Assembly (NCBI RefSeq): GCF_016031635.1 | Contig: NZ_JACEGD010000010.1 | Coordinates: 1 to 64,000 of the forward strand | DNA length: 64,000 nucleotides | Origin: Bradyrhizobium diversitatis | GTDB lineage: Bacteria; Pseudomonadota; Alphaproteobacteria; Rhizobiales; Xanthobacteraceae | Direction of reading: 5' to 3' | Part shown: one piece after another, positions 8,255-17,239 of the stretch | How the letters are laid out: each line of letters begins with the position of its first letter | How positions within the stretch are numbered: position 1 is the first letter of the stretch | Made by a program: the position numbers and the translations under genes | The notes under the pieces: generated by a model | The model's input: the letters and a program-made list of their open reading frames with translations, nothing else | Database searches by the model: none | Told to the model about the DNA's origin: nothing

Positions 8255-9733
8255 CTAGAGGCCGAGCTTGGACTTGAGCAGGTCGTTGACGCTCTGCGGG
8301 TTGGCCTTGCCGCCGGACGCCTTCATCACCTGGCCGACGAACCAGCCGAGCGACTGCGGCTTGTCCTTCACCTGCGCGGCCTTGTCGGGATTGGCAGCGA
8401 GGATGTCGTCGACAACCTTTTCGATCGCCGAAAGATCCGTCACCTGCTTCATGCCGCGGCTTTCCACCAGCGCGCGGGGATCGCCGCCTTCCTGCCAGAC
8501 GATCTCGAACAGATCCTTGGCGATCTTGCCGGAGATCGTTCCCTCGCCGATCAAGTCGATAATCGCTGCCAGCTGCTCCGCATTGACCGGAGAGCCCGTA
8601 ATGTCCCGTCCTTCCTTGTTGAGACGGCCGAACAGCTCGTTGATCACCCAGTTCGCCGCCAGCTTGCCGTCGCGGGCGCGATTGGCGAGCTTGTCGAGCA
8701 CTGTCTCGTAGAACACCGCGCTCTCGCGCTCGGCGACCAGCACGCTCGCATCGTAAGCCGACAGGCCGAAATCGGCGACGAAGCGCGTCTTCTTCTGATC
8801 CGGCAGCTCCGGCAGCTTCGCCTTCAACGCGTCGACGAATTCCTGGCTGAACTCCAGCGGCAGCAGGTCGGGATCGGGGAAGTAGCGGTAGTCGTGCGCC
8901 TCTTCCTTGGACCGCATCGAGCGTGTCTCGCCCTTGTTGGGGTCGTAGAGCCGCGTCTCCTGCTCGATCTGGCCGCCCTCCTCGAGGATTTCGATCTGCC
9001 GCCGCGCCTCGTACTCGATCGCCTGGCCGATGAAGGTGATCGAGTTCATGTTCTTGATCTCGCAGCGGGTACCGAGCGGCCCACCCGGCTTGCGCACCGA
9101 GACGTTGACGTCGGCGCGCAAGGATCCCTTCTCCATGTCGCCATCGCAGGTGCCGAGATAGCGCAGGATCGAGCGTAGCTTGGTGACATAGGCCTTGGCC
9201 TGCTCGGCGTCGCGGATGTCCGGTTTTGATACGATCTCCATCAGCGCCACGCCGCAGCGGTTGAGATCGACATTGGACATGGTCGGCGACCGGTCGTGCA
9301 GCAACTTGCCAGCGTCCTGCTCCAGATGCAGCCGCTCGATGCCGATGGTGACGCTGCGGCCGCCGTCGAGCTCGACCAGCACCTCGCCTTCGCCGACGAC
9401 CGGCGACTTGTACTGGCTGATCTGGTAGCCCTGCGGCGAGTCCGGATAGAAATAGTTCTTCCGGTCGAAGACCGAACGCAGATTGATCTTCGCGTTGAGA
9501 CCGAGCCCCGTCCGGACAGCCTGCCTGACGCATTCCTCGTTGATCACCGGCAGCATGCCCGGCATCGCCGCATCGACCAGCGACACGTGCGTGTTCGGCT
9601 CGCCGCCGAATTCGGTGGAGGCGCCGGAGAACAGCTTCGCGTTCGAGGTCACCTGGGCGTGGATCTCCATGCCGATGACCATCTCCCAGTCACCAGTAGC
9701 ACCCTTGAGAAGCTTGTGCGTGGCCGTGCTCAT
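8255..9733 (-). CDS. gatB: Asp-tRNA(Asn)/Glu-tRNA(Gln) amidotransferase subunit B
   Basis: The 492-residue protein matches GatB over its full length. It begins [13 protein letters not shown], has [21 protein letters not shown] in the kinase-like cradle, [17 protein letters not shown], and a C-terminal YqeY-like tail ending in LLKSKLGL. GatB binds the misacylated tRNA, phosphorylates the side-chain carboxylate with ATP and receives ammonia from GatA. Start MSTATHK at 9733 overlaps the upstream small gene by four bases (ATGA), showing translational coupling. A longer start at 9772 would add 13 atypical residues. It is the last gene of the gat operon. Confidence 0.97.
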   Translation of the reverse strand: MSTATHKLLKGATGDWEMVIGMEIHAQVTSNAKLFSGASTEFGGEPNTHVSLVDAAMPGMLPVINEECVRQAVRTGLGLNAKINLRSVFDRKNYFYPDSPQGYQISQYKSPVVGEGEVLVELDGGRSVTIGIERLHLEQDAGKLLHDRSPTMSNVDLNRCGVALMEIVSKPDIRDAEQAKAYVTKLRSILRYLGTCDGDMEKGSLRADVNVSVRKPGGPLGTRCEIKNMNSITFIGQAIEYEARRQIEILEEGGQIEQETRLYDPNKGETRSMRSKEEAHDYRYFPDPDLLPLEFSQEFVDALKAKLPELPDQKKTRFVADFGLSAYDASVLVAERESAVFYETVLDKLANRARDGKLAANWVINELFGRLNKEGRDITGSPVNAEQLAAIIDLIGEGTISGKIAKDLFEIVWQEGGDPRALVESRGMKQVTDLSAIEKVVDDILAANPDKAAQVKDKPQSLGWFVGQVMKASGGKANPQSVNDLLKSKLGL

Positions 9734-10026
9734 GTCCTGCTCCCGAGCAGCGTGGCAGCGATCCGCTCCCACTCCGCCTCCAATGAATCCGTTGCCGTGG
9801 GCTGACCGGCCTGGCGATTCCAGTAGCCGGCATTGCCGAGATCGCCTTCGACGCGGTGCAAGTAGGCGTGCACCCAGGCGGCTTCACGGCTGCTCTCGTC
9901 CTGAACGATCTTGTGCGCGCGGTCCCAATCCCCCTTCGCGGCCCACCAGAGACCCGCGAGCGGCGCGCTTAGCTCCGGCGCGGGCGCCGCGCCGCCGAGG
10001 CTCGCGATGAAATCAGCGACATTCAC
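9730..10026 (-). CDS. Small hypothetical protein coupled between gatA and gatB
   Basis: About 98 residues, starting at one of three consecutive GTG codons (10032, 10029, 10026). The last overlaps the gatA stop as GTGA and is my choice. The product is helical and Trp-rich: [20 protein letters not shown], then [29 protein letters not shown]. This resembles a helical-repeat scaffold. No signal peptide or catalytic motif is seen. Its stop overlaps the gatB start by four bases, so it is translated within the amidotransferase operon. I do not recognise a named family; the location suggests, but does not prove, a role linked to the operon. Confidence 0.75.
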   Translation of the reverse strand: MNVADFIASLGGAAPAPELSAPLAGLWWAAKGDWDRAHKIVQDESSREAAWVHAYLHRVEGDLGNAGYWNRQAGQPTATDSLEAEWERIAATLLGSRT

Positions 10027-11498
10027 CACCACCTCGCGGGCGTGAAGCGGCCGGCGGCCTGCTCGATCACTTCGCCGAGCGAGAACAGCGTCTCCTCGTC
10101 GAACGGGCGGCCGATCAGTTGCAGGCCGAGCGGCAGGCCCTGCGCGTCCTTGCCGGCGGGCACGGCGATGCCCGGCAGGCCCGCCATGTTCACGGTCACC
10201 GTGAAGATGTCGTTGAGGTACATCTCGACCGGATCGGCGCCGCCCTTCTCGCCGATGCCGAAGGCCGCCGACGGCGTCGCCGGCGTCAGGATGGCATCCA
10301 CGCCCTTGGCGAAGCAGTCCTCGAAATCCTTCTTGATCAGCGTCCGCACTTTTTGCGCACGCAGATAGTAGGCGTCGTAATAGCCGGCCGAGAGCACATA
10401 GGTGCCGATCATGACGCGGCGCTTCACCTCGGCGCCAAAGCCCGACGCGCGGGTGTTCTCGTAGAGCTCGATGATGTTCTTGGCCGGCTCGCGCAGGCCG
10501 TAGCGCACGCCGTCATAGCGCGCGAGGTTGGAGGAGGCCTCCGCCGGCGCCACGATGTAATAGGCCGGCAGCGCATATTTGGTGTGCGGCAGCGAGACTT
10601 CGACCAGCTCGGCGCCGGCCGCCTTCAGCCAGGCCGCGCCCTCGCTCCAGAGTTTCTCGATCTCGGCCGGCATGCCGTCGAGGCGATACTCCCGGGGGAT
10701 GCCGATCTTCATGCCCTTCACGGACTTGCCGATCGCAGCCTCGTAATCCGGCACCGGAATGTCGACCGAGGTCGTGTCCTTGGGGTCATGACCGGCCATC
10801 GAGCGCAGCAGCATCGCCGCATCGCGCACGCTGCGTGCGATCGGACCGGCCTGGTCGAGCGACGACGCAAAAGCGACGATGCCCCAGCGCGAGCAGCGGC
10901 CATAGGTCGGCTTGATGCCGACGGTCGCGGTGAACGCCGCCGGCTGGCGGATCGAGCCGCCGGTGTCGGTCGCGGTCGCGCCCATGCACAGCAGCGCCGC
11001 CACGGCCGAGGCCGAGCCGCCGGACGAGCCGCCCGGCACCAGCGTGGTGTTGCTGCCGTCGCGCCGCCACGGATTGCCGACGGGCCCGAAGCAGGAGGTC
11101 TCATTCGACGAGCCCATCGCGAACTCGTCATTGTTGAGCTTACCGAGCATCACCGCGCCGTCGCGCCAGAGCTGCGAGGTCACGGTCGACTCGTAAGTCG
11201 GCACGAAATTGCCGAGGATCTTCGAGCACGCCGTGGTGCGCACGCCCTTGGTCGCGAACAGGTCCTTGATGCCGAGCGGGATGCCCGCGAGCGGGCCGCC
11301 CTCACCCTTGGCGATCTTCTCGTCCACGGCCTTCGCCATGTCGCGCGCGCGATCCGGCGTCTCCATCACGAAGGCGTTGAGCACGCGCGCGGCTTCGATC
11401 GCGGAAAGATGCGCGTCGGTCAGCTCGAGCGACGTGAAAGTCTTGTCGGCGAGACCCTTGCGGGCCTCGGCGAGCGTCAGCGATGTCAAATCGGTCAT
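10023..11498 (-). CDS. gatA: Asp-tRNA(Asn)/Glu-tRNA(Gln) amidotransferase subunit A
   Basis: The 491-residue protein is an amidase-signature enzyme that hydrolyses glutamine and channels ammonia to GatB. The catalytic triad is visible: Lys78 in [10 protein letters not shown], cis-Ser158 in PGGSSGGSA, and the nucleophile Ser182 in [12 protein letters not shown]. Length and the C-terminal [17 protein letters not shown] are as expected for GatA. The start overlaps the stop of the 70-residue gene upstream (ATGA at 11495-11498). With gatC and gatB it makes the trimeric GatCAB that converts Asp-tRNA(Asn) and Glu-tRNA(Gln) to the correct amides. Confidence 0.97.
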   Translation of the reverse strand: MTDLTSLTLAEARKGLADKTFTSLELTDAHLSAIEAARVLNAFVMETPDRARDMAKAVDEKIAKGEGGPLAGIPLGIKDLFATKGVRTTACSKILGNFVPTYESTVTSQLWRDGAVMLGKLNNDEFAMGSSNETSCFGPVGNPWRRDGSNTTLVPGGSSGGSASAVAALLCMGATATDTGGSIRQPAAFTATVGIKPTYGRCSRWGIVAFASSLDQAGPIARSVRDAAMLLRSMAGHDPKDTTSVDIPVPDYEAAIGKSVKGMKIGIPREYRLDGMPAEIEKLWSEGAAWLKAAGAELVEVSLPHTKYALPAYYIVAPAEASSNLARYDGVRYGLREPAKNIIELYENTRASGFGAEVKRRVMIGTYVLSAGYYDAYYLRAQKVRTLIKKDFEDCFAKGVDAILTPATPSAAFGIGEKGGADPVEMYLNDIFTVTVNMAGLPGIAVPAGKDAQGLPLGLQLIGRPFDEETLFSLGEVIEQAAGRFTPARWW

Positions 11499-11707
11499 TT
11501 ATTGATCGGGCTGCAGAAGAACGGAGACAGGGTCTTGTCGTTGGCCGGGTCGTCTTTTTTGGCGGCGGCTTTCGCAGCGGCCTCGATCTCGTCGAGCACG
11601 GCATTGACGGCGACATTGGGGTCGGCAGCCTTGCCCTGCCGCTCCAACTTGTCGAGGTAATTCATGTAGGCCTGATAGGCCTTCTCATCGTCGCATAGCA
11701 GGCACAT
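11495..11707 (-). CDS. Small cysteine-containing hypothetical protein coupled upstream of gatA
   Basis: The 70-residue product starts [19 protein letters not shown], with a CxxC pair, has an Ala/Lys-rich helical middle ([17 protein letters not shown]) and ends in FFCSPINK with a third cysteine. The CxxC plus Cys arrangement could bind a metal, but a fourth ligand is not obvious. The gene lies 18 bases after gatC and overlaps gatA by four bases, so it is part of the gat operon. No named family is recognised. I judge it a real gene from the coupling and the clean codon pattern. Confidence 0.75.
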   Translation of the reverse strand: MCLLCDDEKAYQAYMNYLDKLERQGKAADPNVAVNAVLDEIEAAAKAAAKKDDPANDKTLSPFFCSPINK

Positions 11708-11725
11708 CGGACAAGGTCCTAAAAG

Positions 11726-12013
11726 TTACTCGACAACCTTCGGCACCAGGAAGAAGTGCCCCTCGGTCGCGGGCGCGTTGGCAACGATATCGTCGGCGAT
11801 CTCGCCGTCATCGACCACGTCCTGCCGCTTCTTCATCTGCATCGGGGTGACCGAGGTCATCGGCTCCACGCCCTCGACATTGACCTCCGAGAGCTGCTCG
11901 ACGAAAGCGAGCATGGCGTTGAGCTCGCCCTGCAGATGCGGAACCTCGTCCTCGGAAACCGCAATGCGCGCCAGATGCGCGATGCGGCGGACGGTAACGG
12001 CGTCGACGGACAT
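11726..12013 (-). CDS. gatC: Asp-tRNA(Asn)/Glu-tRNA(Gln) amidotransferase subunit C
   Basis: The 95 residues start [20 protein letters not shown] and continue with [22 protein letters not shown] and [19 protein letters not shown], ending near [10 protein letters not shown]. This is the complete GatC pattern: an N-terminal helical part and a C-terminal extended tail that wraps the GatA-GatB interface. The start at 12013 fits the family; the frame extends upstream only with unrelated sequence. It is the first gene of the operon gatC, small gene, gatA, small gene, gatB. Confidence 0.96.
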   Translation of the reverse strand: MSVDAVTVRRIAHLARIAVSEDEVPHLQGELNAMLAFVEQLSEVNVEGVEPMTSVTPMQMKKRQDVVDDGEIADDIVANAPATEGHFFLVPKVVE

Positions 12014-12090
12014 TATATAAGGCCTCTCACGGCAAAACCCATGTGCCGTATAGCAGAGGCCGGTTTTGCGCCGCAACCGGCGCTTCCCAC

Positions 12091-13167
12091 CTATCCGGCG
12101 AGGGCCTTCATGCGGGCAAGCGCCGATTTGGCGAGATCCCGGGTCAATTCAGCGGCGGGGAGCTCGCGGCCGAGCGCGATGGCCTGCCCCGCCCAGAGAT
12201 TGGTAAAATCCACCCTGCCCTGCTTTTCGGCTGCCGCCTTCAGCGGCCCAAGCGCGGTCGCGGCATGGGGAAACGGCGGCGCATCCGGCGAGACCGGGCC
12301 GGCCTCGCGCATCAGGCGGTTCTGGACGCCGCGCGCCGGACGGCCGGTCATGACATTGGTGATGACGGTGGAATCGTCCCGCGCTTCCGCGAGCGCCTTG
12401 CGGCCGCCCGCGCTGACCCTGGATTCCGGACAGCGCAGATAAGCGCTGCCGATCTGCACGCCGGATGCGCCGAGTGCGAAGGCCGCGGCGATGCCGCGTC
12501 CATCGGCGATGCCGCCCGCCGCGATCACCGGCACCTTCACGGCATCGGCAACCTGCGGCACCAGCGCGAAAGTGCCGGGCTGTTCTGCGATCCTGTCGGT
12601 CAGGAACATGCCGCGATGACCGCCCGCCTCGGCGCCTTGCGCGATCACCGCGTCGACGCCGCGTTCTTCCAGCCAGACCGCTTCCTTCACGGTCGTGGCG
12701 GACGAGATGACGAGACAGCCGGCCGCCTTGACCCGCTTGAGCAGCGCCTGCTCCGGCAGGCCGAAATGGAAGCTGACGACCTCCGGCTTCAGCTCCTCGA
12801 CAACCTCGCAGAACGCCGCGTCGAATGGCGCGCGGTTCGCCGCAGCGATCGGCGCCGCCGGATCGAGACCATGCTCGGTGTAATAGCTCGCGAGCCGCTG
12901 CTTCCAGCGCGCTTCCGCCTCGGCTGTCAGCTCGACCGGCGTGTGGCAGAAGAAGTTGATGTTGACCGGCGCCTTCACGCGCTGGCGGATGAGACCGACC
13001 TGCTCGCGCGCCTTCTCGGCCGAGATCATCGCGCAAGGCAGCGAGCCCAGCGCGCCGCCTTGCGCGGCCGCAATCACCAGCTCCGCATCCATGGCGCCGG
13101 CCATCGGCGCCAGCACGATCGGGAATTCGGTCTTGAACAGATCGATCAGTCGACGGTCAGGCCACAT
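12091..13167 (-). CDS. Nitronate monooxygenase-family FMN enzyme (first of two)
   Basis: The 358-residue protein is a TIM-barrel flavoprotein of the 2-nitropropane dioxygenase/FabK group. Visible motifs are [16 protein letters not shown], the FMN-phosphate region [13 protein letters not shown] with the catalytic histidine, [22 protein letters not shown] and a C-terminal WAGQAIAL. It would oxidise alkyl nitronates using FMN and oxygen; a FabK-like enoyl reductase role is less likely. Start MWPDRR at 13167 was chosen because upstream sequence of the frame is a palindromic repeat. The related gene at 13272-14315 lies just upstream on the same strand, with the repeat between them. Confidence 0.88.
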   Translation of the reverse strand: MWPDRRLIDLFKTEFPIVLAPMAGAMDAELVIAAAQGGALGSLPCAMISAEKAREQVGLIRQRVKAPVNINFFCHTPVELTAEAEARWKQRLASYYTEHGLDPAAPIAAANRAPFDAAFCEVVEELKPEVVSFHFGLPEQALLKRVKAAGCLVISSATTVKEAVWLEERGVDAVIAQGAEAGGHRGMFLTDRIAEQPGTFALVPQVADAVKVPVIAAGGIADGRGIAAAFALGASGVQIGSAYLRCPESRVSAGGRKALAEARDDSTVITNVMTGRPARGVQNRLMREAGPVSPDAPPFPHAATALGPLKAAAEKQGRVDFTNLWAGQAIALGRELPAAELTRDLAKSALARMKALAG

Positions 13168-13187
13168 GATTCTTGCCTCATATTCGC

Positions 13188-13338
13188 TCTTCCCCTCTCC
13201 CCTTGTGGGAGAGGGTGGATCGCCGCGCCAGCGGCGAGACGGGTGAGGGGTATTTCTCCTCAATCACCATGCTAAGTTTGCGGAGAGATACCCCTCATCC
13301 GGCGCTTCGCGCCACCTTCTCCCACAAGGGGAGAAGGG
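13188..13338. repeat. Inverted pair of a palindromic repeat between two monooxygenase genes
   Basis: The left copy (TCTCCCCTTGTGGGAGAGGG, then GACGGGTGAGGGGTAT) is mirrored by a right copy (GATACCCCTCATCCGGCG, then CTTCTCCCACAAGGGGAGAA). The right arm lies inside the 3' end of the coding frame 13272-14315. Confidence 0.85.
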
Positions 13339-14315
13339 AACGCACCGTTCACCGAATTGCGTCTTCCTTCCAGCAATTGCTCCGCCTCCACGACGATCCG
13401 TTCGACGATCTCGGCCGCCGGGGGAATATCATGAATCAGCCCGACCGCCTCGCCCGCGATCACGGCCGCGACGTCGAAATTGCCGGCCGCCTTCGCCGCG
13501 GCATAGTCCACCGCAACTGCGGCGACATTCTGCATCAGTTCGACCTCGCGGCCGATCCAGCGCCGGGCGTGATCATTGATCAGGCACCGCCCGGTGAAGG
13601 GCGCCGGCCAGACGTTGTTGCGCGAGAGATCGAAGATGATGCCGCGCACCGTGGAGCCGCTGTTCGCTGCGCAGATCCGCCGCTTGGCCTCCTCTGCGCC
13701 GTCGGCCTCCCGGCTCACATAGAAGCGCGTGCCGAGCAGCACGCCGCTTGCGCCCAGCATCATCATGGCGGCGAGCCCGCGCCCGTCCGCGATGCCGCCG
13801 GCCGCAACCACCGGTACGCGGCCGGCGGCGAGATCGACGATCGCCGGCACGAGATCGACGGTGGTGCGCGAGGCGCCGTGACCGCCCGCCTCCGTTCCCT
13901 GCGCGATCAGGACATCGGCGCCGGCATCGAGCGCCTGTCGCGCCATCGCCTCGTCCTGCACCTGGCAGATCAGGCGTGCACCGGCGGACTTGATCTTCGC
14001 TGCGAACGGCGCGGGATCGCCGAACGACAGCATGATCGCCGATGGCTTCGCGCCGAGCGCGATGTCGAGAAGCTCGGGCCGCTTGGCGAGGCTCCACGTG
14101 ATGAAGCCGATGCCGAACGGCTCACGCAGTTCGGCGAGCGTCGCAGTCTCCTGTTCCAGCCACGCTCGCTCGCCATAGCCGCCGCCAAGAATGCCGAACC
14201 CGCCGGCGCGGCTCACCGCCGCGACCAAACGGCTGCCGGCAATGACATCCATCGGCGCCAGCAGGATCGGATGCGCGATCCCCAGCAGCGTGGTCAGCGA
14301 CGTCGTCATCGGCAT
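13272..14315 (-). CDS. Nitronate monooxygenase-family FMN enzyme (second), with a repeat-coded tail
   Basis: The 347 residues contain HPILLAPMDVIAGSRLVAAV, LIAQGTEAGGHGASRTTVDL with the catalytic histidine, [20 protein letters not shown] and GTRFYVSREADG. All belong to the nitronate monooxygenase barrel. The natural domain seems to end near EIVERIVVEAEQLLEG. The last two dozen residues (GAFPSPLVGEGGAKRRMRG and a few more) are encoded by an intergenic palindromic repeat, so the original stop was lost or replaced. Starts at 14315 and 14309 are both possible. A LysR regulator is divergent 97 bases away and probably controls it. Confidence 0.85.
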   Translation of the reverse strand: MPMTTSLTTLLGIAHPILLAPMDVIAGSRLVAAVSRAGGFGILGGGYGERAWLEQETATLAELREPFGIGFITWSLAKRPELLDIALGAKPSAIMLSFGDPAPFAAKIKSAGARLICQVQDEAMARQALDAGADVLIAQGTEAGGHGASRTTVDLVPAIVDLAAGRVPVVAAGGIADGRGLAAMMMLGASGVLLGTRFYVSREADGAEEAKRRICAANSGSTVRGIIFDLSRNNVWPAPFTGRCLINDHARRWIGREVELMQNVAAVAVDYAAAKAAGNFDVAAVIAGEAVGLIHDIPPAAEIVERIVVEAEQLLEGRRNSVNGAFPSPLVGEGGAKRRMRGISPQT

Positions 14316-14357
14316 GGCTTGTCCTCGATGTGGACAGCGAGACTAGGCGCGACTAGC

Positions 14358-14374
14358 ATTCTCCAGAAATGAAT
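14358..14374. promoter_or_regulatory. Possible LysR operator between the monooxygenase and lysR-type genes
   Basis: ATTC at 14358-14361 and GAAT at 14371-14374 flank nine bases, a short palindrome of the T-N11-A type bound by LysR proteins. It lies in the 97-base divergent gap. Confidence 0.4.
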
Positions 14375-14412
14375 TGTTGCGAACGCTGCCATCTCGAAAG
14401 CGAAACGACGCC

Positions 14413-15303
14413 ATGGAACTCAGCGATATCAAGACCTTCGCCGCCGTCGCCCGCACGGGCGGCATCACCCGCGCCGCCGAAGAGCTCAACACCGTGCAGT
14501 CGAACGTCACCCAGCGCGTGAAGGCGCTGGAGGCGGAGATCGGCACTGCGCTGTTCGAGCGCCACAGCCGCGGCATGACGCTGACCGGCGCCGGCAAGCG
14601 CCTTCTCCCCTACGCGCAAAAGATGGCAGCGCTCTCGCGGGAAGCCCTGCTCGCCGCTCGCGACGATGGCGCGCCGAAAGGACCGCTCGCGATCGGATCG
14701 ATGGAGACGACGGCGGCCGTGCGTCTGCCGCCGCTGCTCGCCGACTTCCACCGCCGCTTCCCCGCCGTGCGCCTTTCCTTGCGGACCGCGCCGACGGCCG
14801 ACCTCGTCACCGGCGTGCTTGAAGGCTCGCTCGACGGCGCCTTCGTCGCGGGTCCCATCACGCATGCCGATCTCATCGCGACGAGCGCCTTCCGCGAGGA
14901 GCTGGTGCTGGTCAGCGCACGGCGCTGGGCCTCGATGACCGAGCTGCGCGCGGGAACGCCGGAGTCCGGGCCGACCGCGCTGGTTTTCCGCACTGGCTGC
15001 ACCTACCGCCAGCGGCTCGAACAGGTGTTCGTCGAGTACGGCTGGCCATCGGCCGCGCGCTTCGAGCTCGGCACGCTCGACGGCATGATCGGCTGCGTCG
15101 CCGCCGACATGGGCGTAACGTTGCTGCCGCGCGCGGTCGTCGAGCGCAGCGCGATGAACGGCAGCATCGCGATCCACGCGCTGAGCCCGGCGCACGCGCG
15201 CGTCGAGACACTGTTCATCCACCGTCGCGCGGGCCATCAAACCAGCGCGCTGAGCGGCTTTGCCGATTGCCTGAAGAAGGACGACGACGTCATCGCGGCC
15301 TGA
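14413..15303 (+). CDS. LysR-family transcriptional regulator
   Basis: The 296-residue protein has the LysR winged helix at the N-terminus (MELSDIKTFAAVARTGGITR, then QSNVTQRVKALEAEIGTALFERHSRGMTLTGAG) and a periplasmic-binding-like effector domain from about residue 90. Start 14413 fits the family exactly; a longer frame from 14374 would run into the promoter region. It is divergent from the second nitronate monooxygenase, the usual layout of a LysR activator and its target. The effector is unknown. Confidence 0.93.
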   Translation: MELSDIKTFAAVARTGGITRAAEELNTVQSNVTQRVKALEAEIGTALFERHSRGMTLTGAGKRLLPYAQKMAALSREALLAARDDGAPKGPLAIGSMETTAAVRLPPLLADFHRRFPAVRLSLRTAPTADLVTGVLEGSLDGAFVAGPITHADLIATSAFREELVLVSARRWASMTELRAGTPESGPTALVFRTGCTYRQRLEQVFVEYGWPSAARFELGTLDGMIGCVAADMGVTLLPRAVVERSAMNGSIAIHALSPAHARVETLFIHRRAGHQTSALSGFADCLKKDDDVIAA

Positions 15304-15489
15304 CGCGACGCAGCGTTCCACTCCACGAAATTCGTCACAAATCCATCGCGTTTCCACGCTGCCCTACGCGGCAACGCAGCACATCAAAAAGCTTTGAAGC
15401 CCGCGATCATTCTACGTTAGGATGACTGACTGGCCAGCGCAAAACCATAACGAAGCCAAACATCGGCAAGAACATCGGGAGGACTATCG

Positions 15490-16425
15490 ATGCGCAATAC
15501 GCTCGTGTTGTGCTGTGTCGCTGTGTTGTCGGCGATATCAGGAACTGCAAGCGCACAGGACTGGACCAAATCGAAATGGGGGCCGAACGACGAGGTCGGC
15601 GCCGCCAACTACATGACGCCCGAGCTCGTGGTGAAGGCGGCATCGCTGGTGAAGACCGGCAAGACCTACGCACTCGGCATTCCCGTCACGCCGCAGACGC
15701 CCGCCTATCCGCCGCGCGCATTCAAGCTCACCATCGTGCAGCCCGGACAGGCCGGCAGCCCGGGTCTCGGTCCCAACAAGGCCACCTACAACGATGACAT
15801 CCTCGACAGCTGGGTCGGCATCGGCAGCCAGCTCGACGGGCTCGGCCATCTCGGCATCGAACACGTCTATTACAACGGCAACAAGCTCGCCGACTTCGCC
15901 GATCCCAACGGTCTGAAGAAGCTCGGCATCGAGAAGGTGCCGCCGATGGTCACCCGCGGCGTGCTGCTCGACATGGCCGCCTATTTCAAGACCGACGTGG
16001 TGAAGGAAGGCACCGCCTTCAACGTCAAGGAGATCGAGGAAGCCGCCAAGCAGCAGAACGTCGAGATCCGCCAGGGCGACGTCGTCATCTTCCACACCGG
16101 CTGGCTCAGCCTGATCGGCAAGGACGACAAGCGCTATTCGGCCGGCGAGCCCGGCCTCGGCGTCGAGGGTGCAAAATATCTGACCGGCAAGGGTGTCGTC
16201 GCGGTCGGTGCCGACACCTGGGGGCTCGAGGTGCTGCCGTTCGAATCCAAGAACGTGTTCGAGGTGCACCAGATCCTGCTCGCGATGAACGGGACCTACA
16301 TCCTCGAAAACATGGATACCGCCGCGCTGGCCCGCGACAAGGGGTATGAATTCCTGTTCGTGCTGGGACAGCCGCGCTGGACCGGCGGCGTGCAGGCGAT
16401 GATCAACCCGATTGCGATCCGCTGA
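15490..16425 (+). CDS. Exported cyclase-family (kynurenine formamidase-like) hydrolase
   Basis: The 311 residues begin with a signal peptide (RNTLVLCCVAVLSAISGTASA, cleavage before QDWTKS), pointing to the periplasm. The mature part follows the cyclase family: WGPNDEVGAANYMTPELV, the metal region IGSQLDGLGHLGI, VTRGVLLDMAAY, GDVVIFHTGW and GVEGAKYL. In the classical HxGTHxDxxxH motif the second histidine is replaced by Gln here, a variant common in the longer bacterial members. These are metal-dependent amide or lactone hydrolases; the substrate is not predictable. A GGAGG site precedes the start. It has no operon partner. Confidence 0.88.
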   Translation: MRNTLVLCCVAVLSAISGTASAQDWTKSKWGPNDEVGAANYMTPELVVKAASLVKTGKTYALGIPVTPQTPAYPPRAFKLTIVQPGQAGSPGLGPNKATYNDDILDSWVGIGSQLDGLGHLGIEHVYYNGNKLADFADPNGLKKLGIEKVPPMVTRGVLLDMAAYFKTDVVKEGTAFNVKEIEEAAKQQNVEIRQGDVVIFHTGWLSLIGKDDKRYSAGEPGLGVEGAKYLTGKGVVAVGADTWGLEVLPFESKNVFEVHQILLAMNGTYILENMDTAALARDKGYEFLFVLGQPRWTGGVQAMINPIAIR

Positions 16426-16482
16426 CTTGAGACCGGGCGAGGAGCCGCTTGCCGCGCGGCAGGCCCCTCGCCCACCCCTCCG

Positions 16483-16698
16483 TCACCGCGGCTTCAAATG
16501 CCACCGCCGCAATGCCACCACCGCCCAGATCGCCTCGACGAGGCCGAACGGCCAGGCGCCTTGCAGGAAGCCATAGGCCGACCCCAGTGCGCAGGACGCC
16601 GCGAACAGCAGCACGAACCAGTGGCTGCGATCCTCCAGGGCATAGCAGACCAGCATCGCCGTCACGGCAAACAGGCCGAATAGTGTCAGTGCATCCAT
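16483..16698 (-). CDS. Small inner-membrane protein of unknown function
   Basis: The 71-residue protein has two to three hydrophobic segments ([18 protein letters not shown], then [19 protein letters not shown] and [15 protein letters not shown]) and ends with a basic RRWHLKPR. This is a compact membrane protein with a cytoplasmic positive tail. Its start region overlaps the start region of the divergent ruvX by sharing the promoter area. I recognise it as the kind of small conserved gene seen next to ruvX in relatives, but no function is known. Confidence 0.8.
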   Translation of the reverse strand: MDALTLFGLFAVTAMLVCYALEDRSHWFVLLFAASCALGSAYGFLQGAWPFGLVEAIWAVVALRRWHLKPR

Positions 16699-16744
16699 GG
16701 TTACCAGTTCACCCCGCAGCGCGACGCGTGATATGCGCTACGCC

Positions 16745-17236
16745 ATGCCGGCTCTTATCCTGCCTCTCGTCTATGCTGCAACCCACTGGCCCGCGCGCGG
16801 CGCTCTGGTCGGGCTCGATCTCGGCACCAAGACCATCGGTGTTGCCGTGTCCGATCCGGACCGGCGGCTGGCGACCGGCGTCGAGACGATCCAGCGCAAG
16901 CAGTTCAAGCAGGATGCCGCCAGGCTGCTGGCCATCGCCACTGAGCGCAAGGCGGTCGGATTCGTGCTCGGCCTGCCCATCAACATGGACGGCAGCGAGG
17001 GCCCGCGCGCGCAATCCACCCGCGCCTTTGCCCGCAACCTTGCCGGACTGACCCAGCTCCCCATCGGCCTCTGGGACGAGCGCCTCTCGACGGCGGCGGT
17101 CGAGCGCGAGCTGATCGGCATGGACGTCAGCCGCGCCAAGCGCGCCGAGGTGATCGACGAGCACGCCGCGATCTTCATCCTGCAAGGCGCGCTCGACCGT
17201 CTGGCAAATCTGCGCGCGGCGCCGGGGACGGACTGA
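16745..17236 (+). CDS. ruvX: Putative pre-16S rRNA nuclease / Holliday junction resolvase-like YqgF
   Basis: The 163 residues have an RNase H-like fold with the acidic residues in [44 protein letters not shown] and [15 protein letters not shown]. YqgF/RuvX matures the 5' end of 16S rRNA and has also been proposed as an alternative resolvase. Start MPALILPL at 16745 is chosen because this is where similarity is expected to begin; upstream ATG and GTG codons (16733, 16697) would add an odd N-terminus. It lies three bases before the AEC transporter gene, so they are likely cotranscribed. Confidence 0.93.
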   Translation: MPALILPLVYAATHWPARGALVGLDLGTKTIGVAVSDPDRRLATGVETIQRKQFKQDAARLLAIATERKAVGFVLGLPINMDGSEGPRAQSTRAFARNLAGLTQLPIGLWDERLSTAAVERELIGMDVSRAKRAEVIDEHAAIFILQGALDRLANLRAAPGTD

Positions 17237-17239
17237 TCC

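Noticed and set aside
10119..11660. A 513-codon plus-strand frame antisense to gatA
   Set aside because: GC-driven shadow frame; the gatA catalytic triad is on the minus strand.
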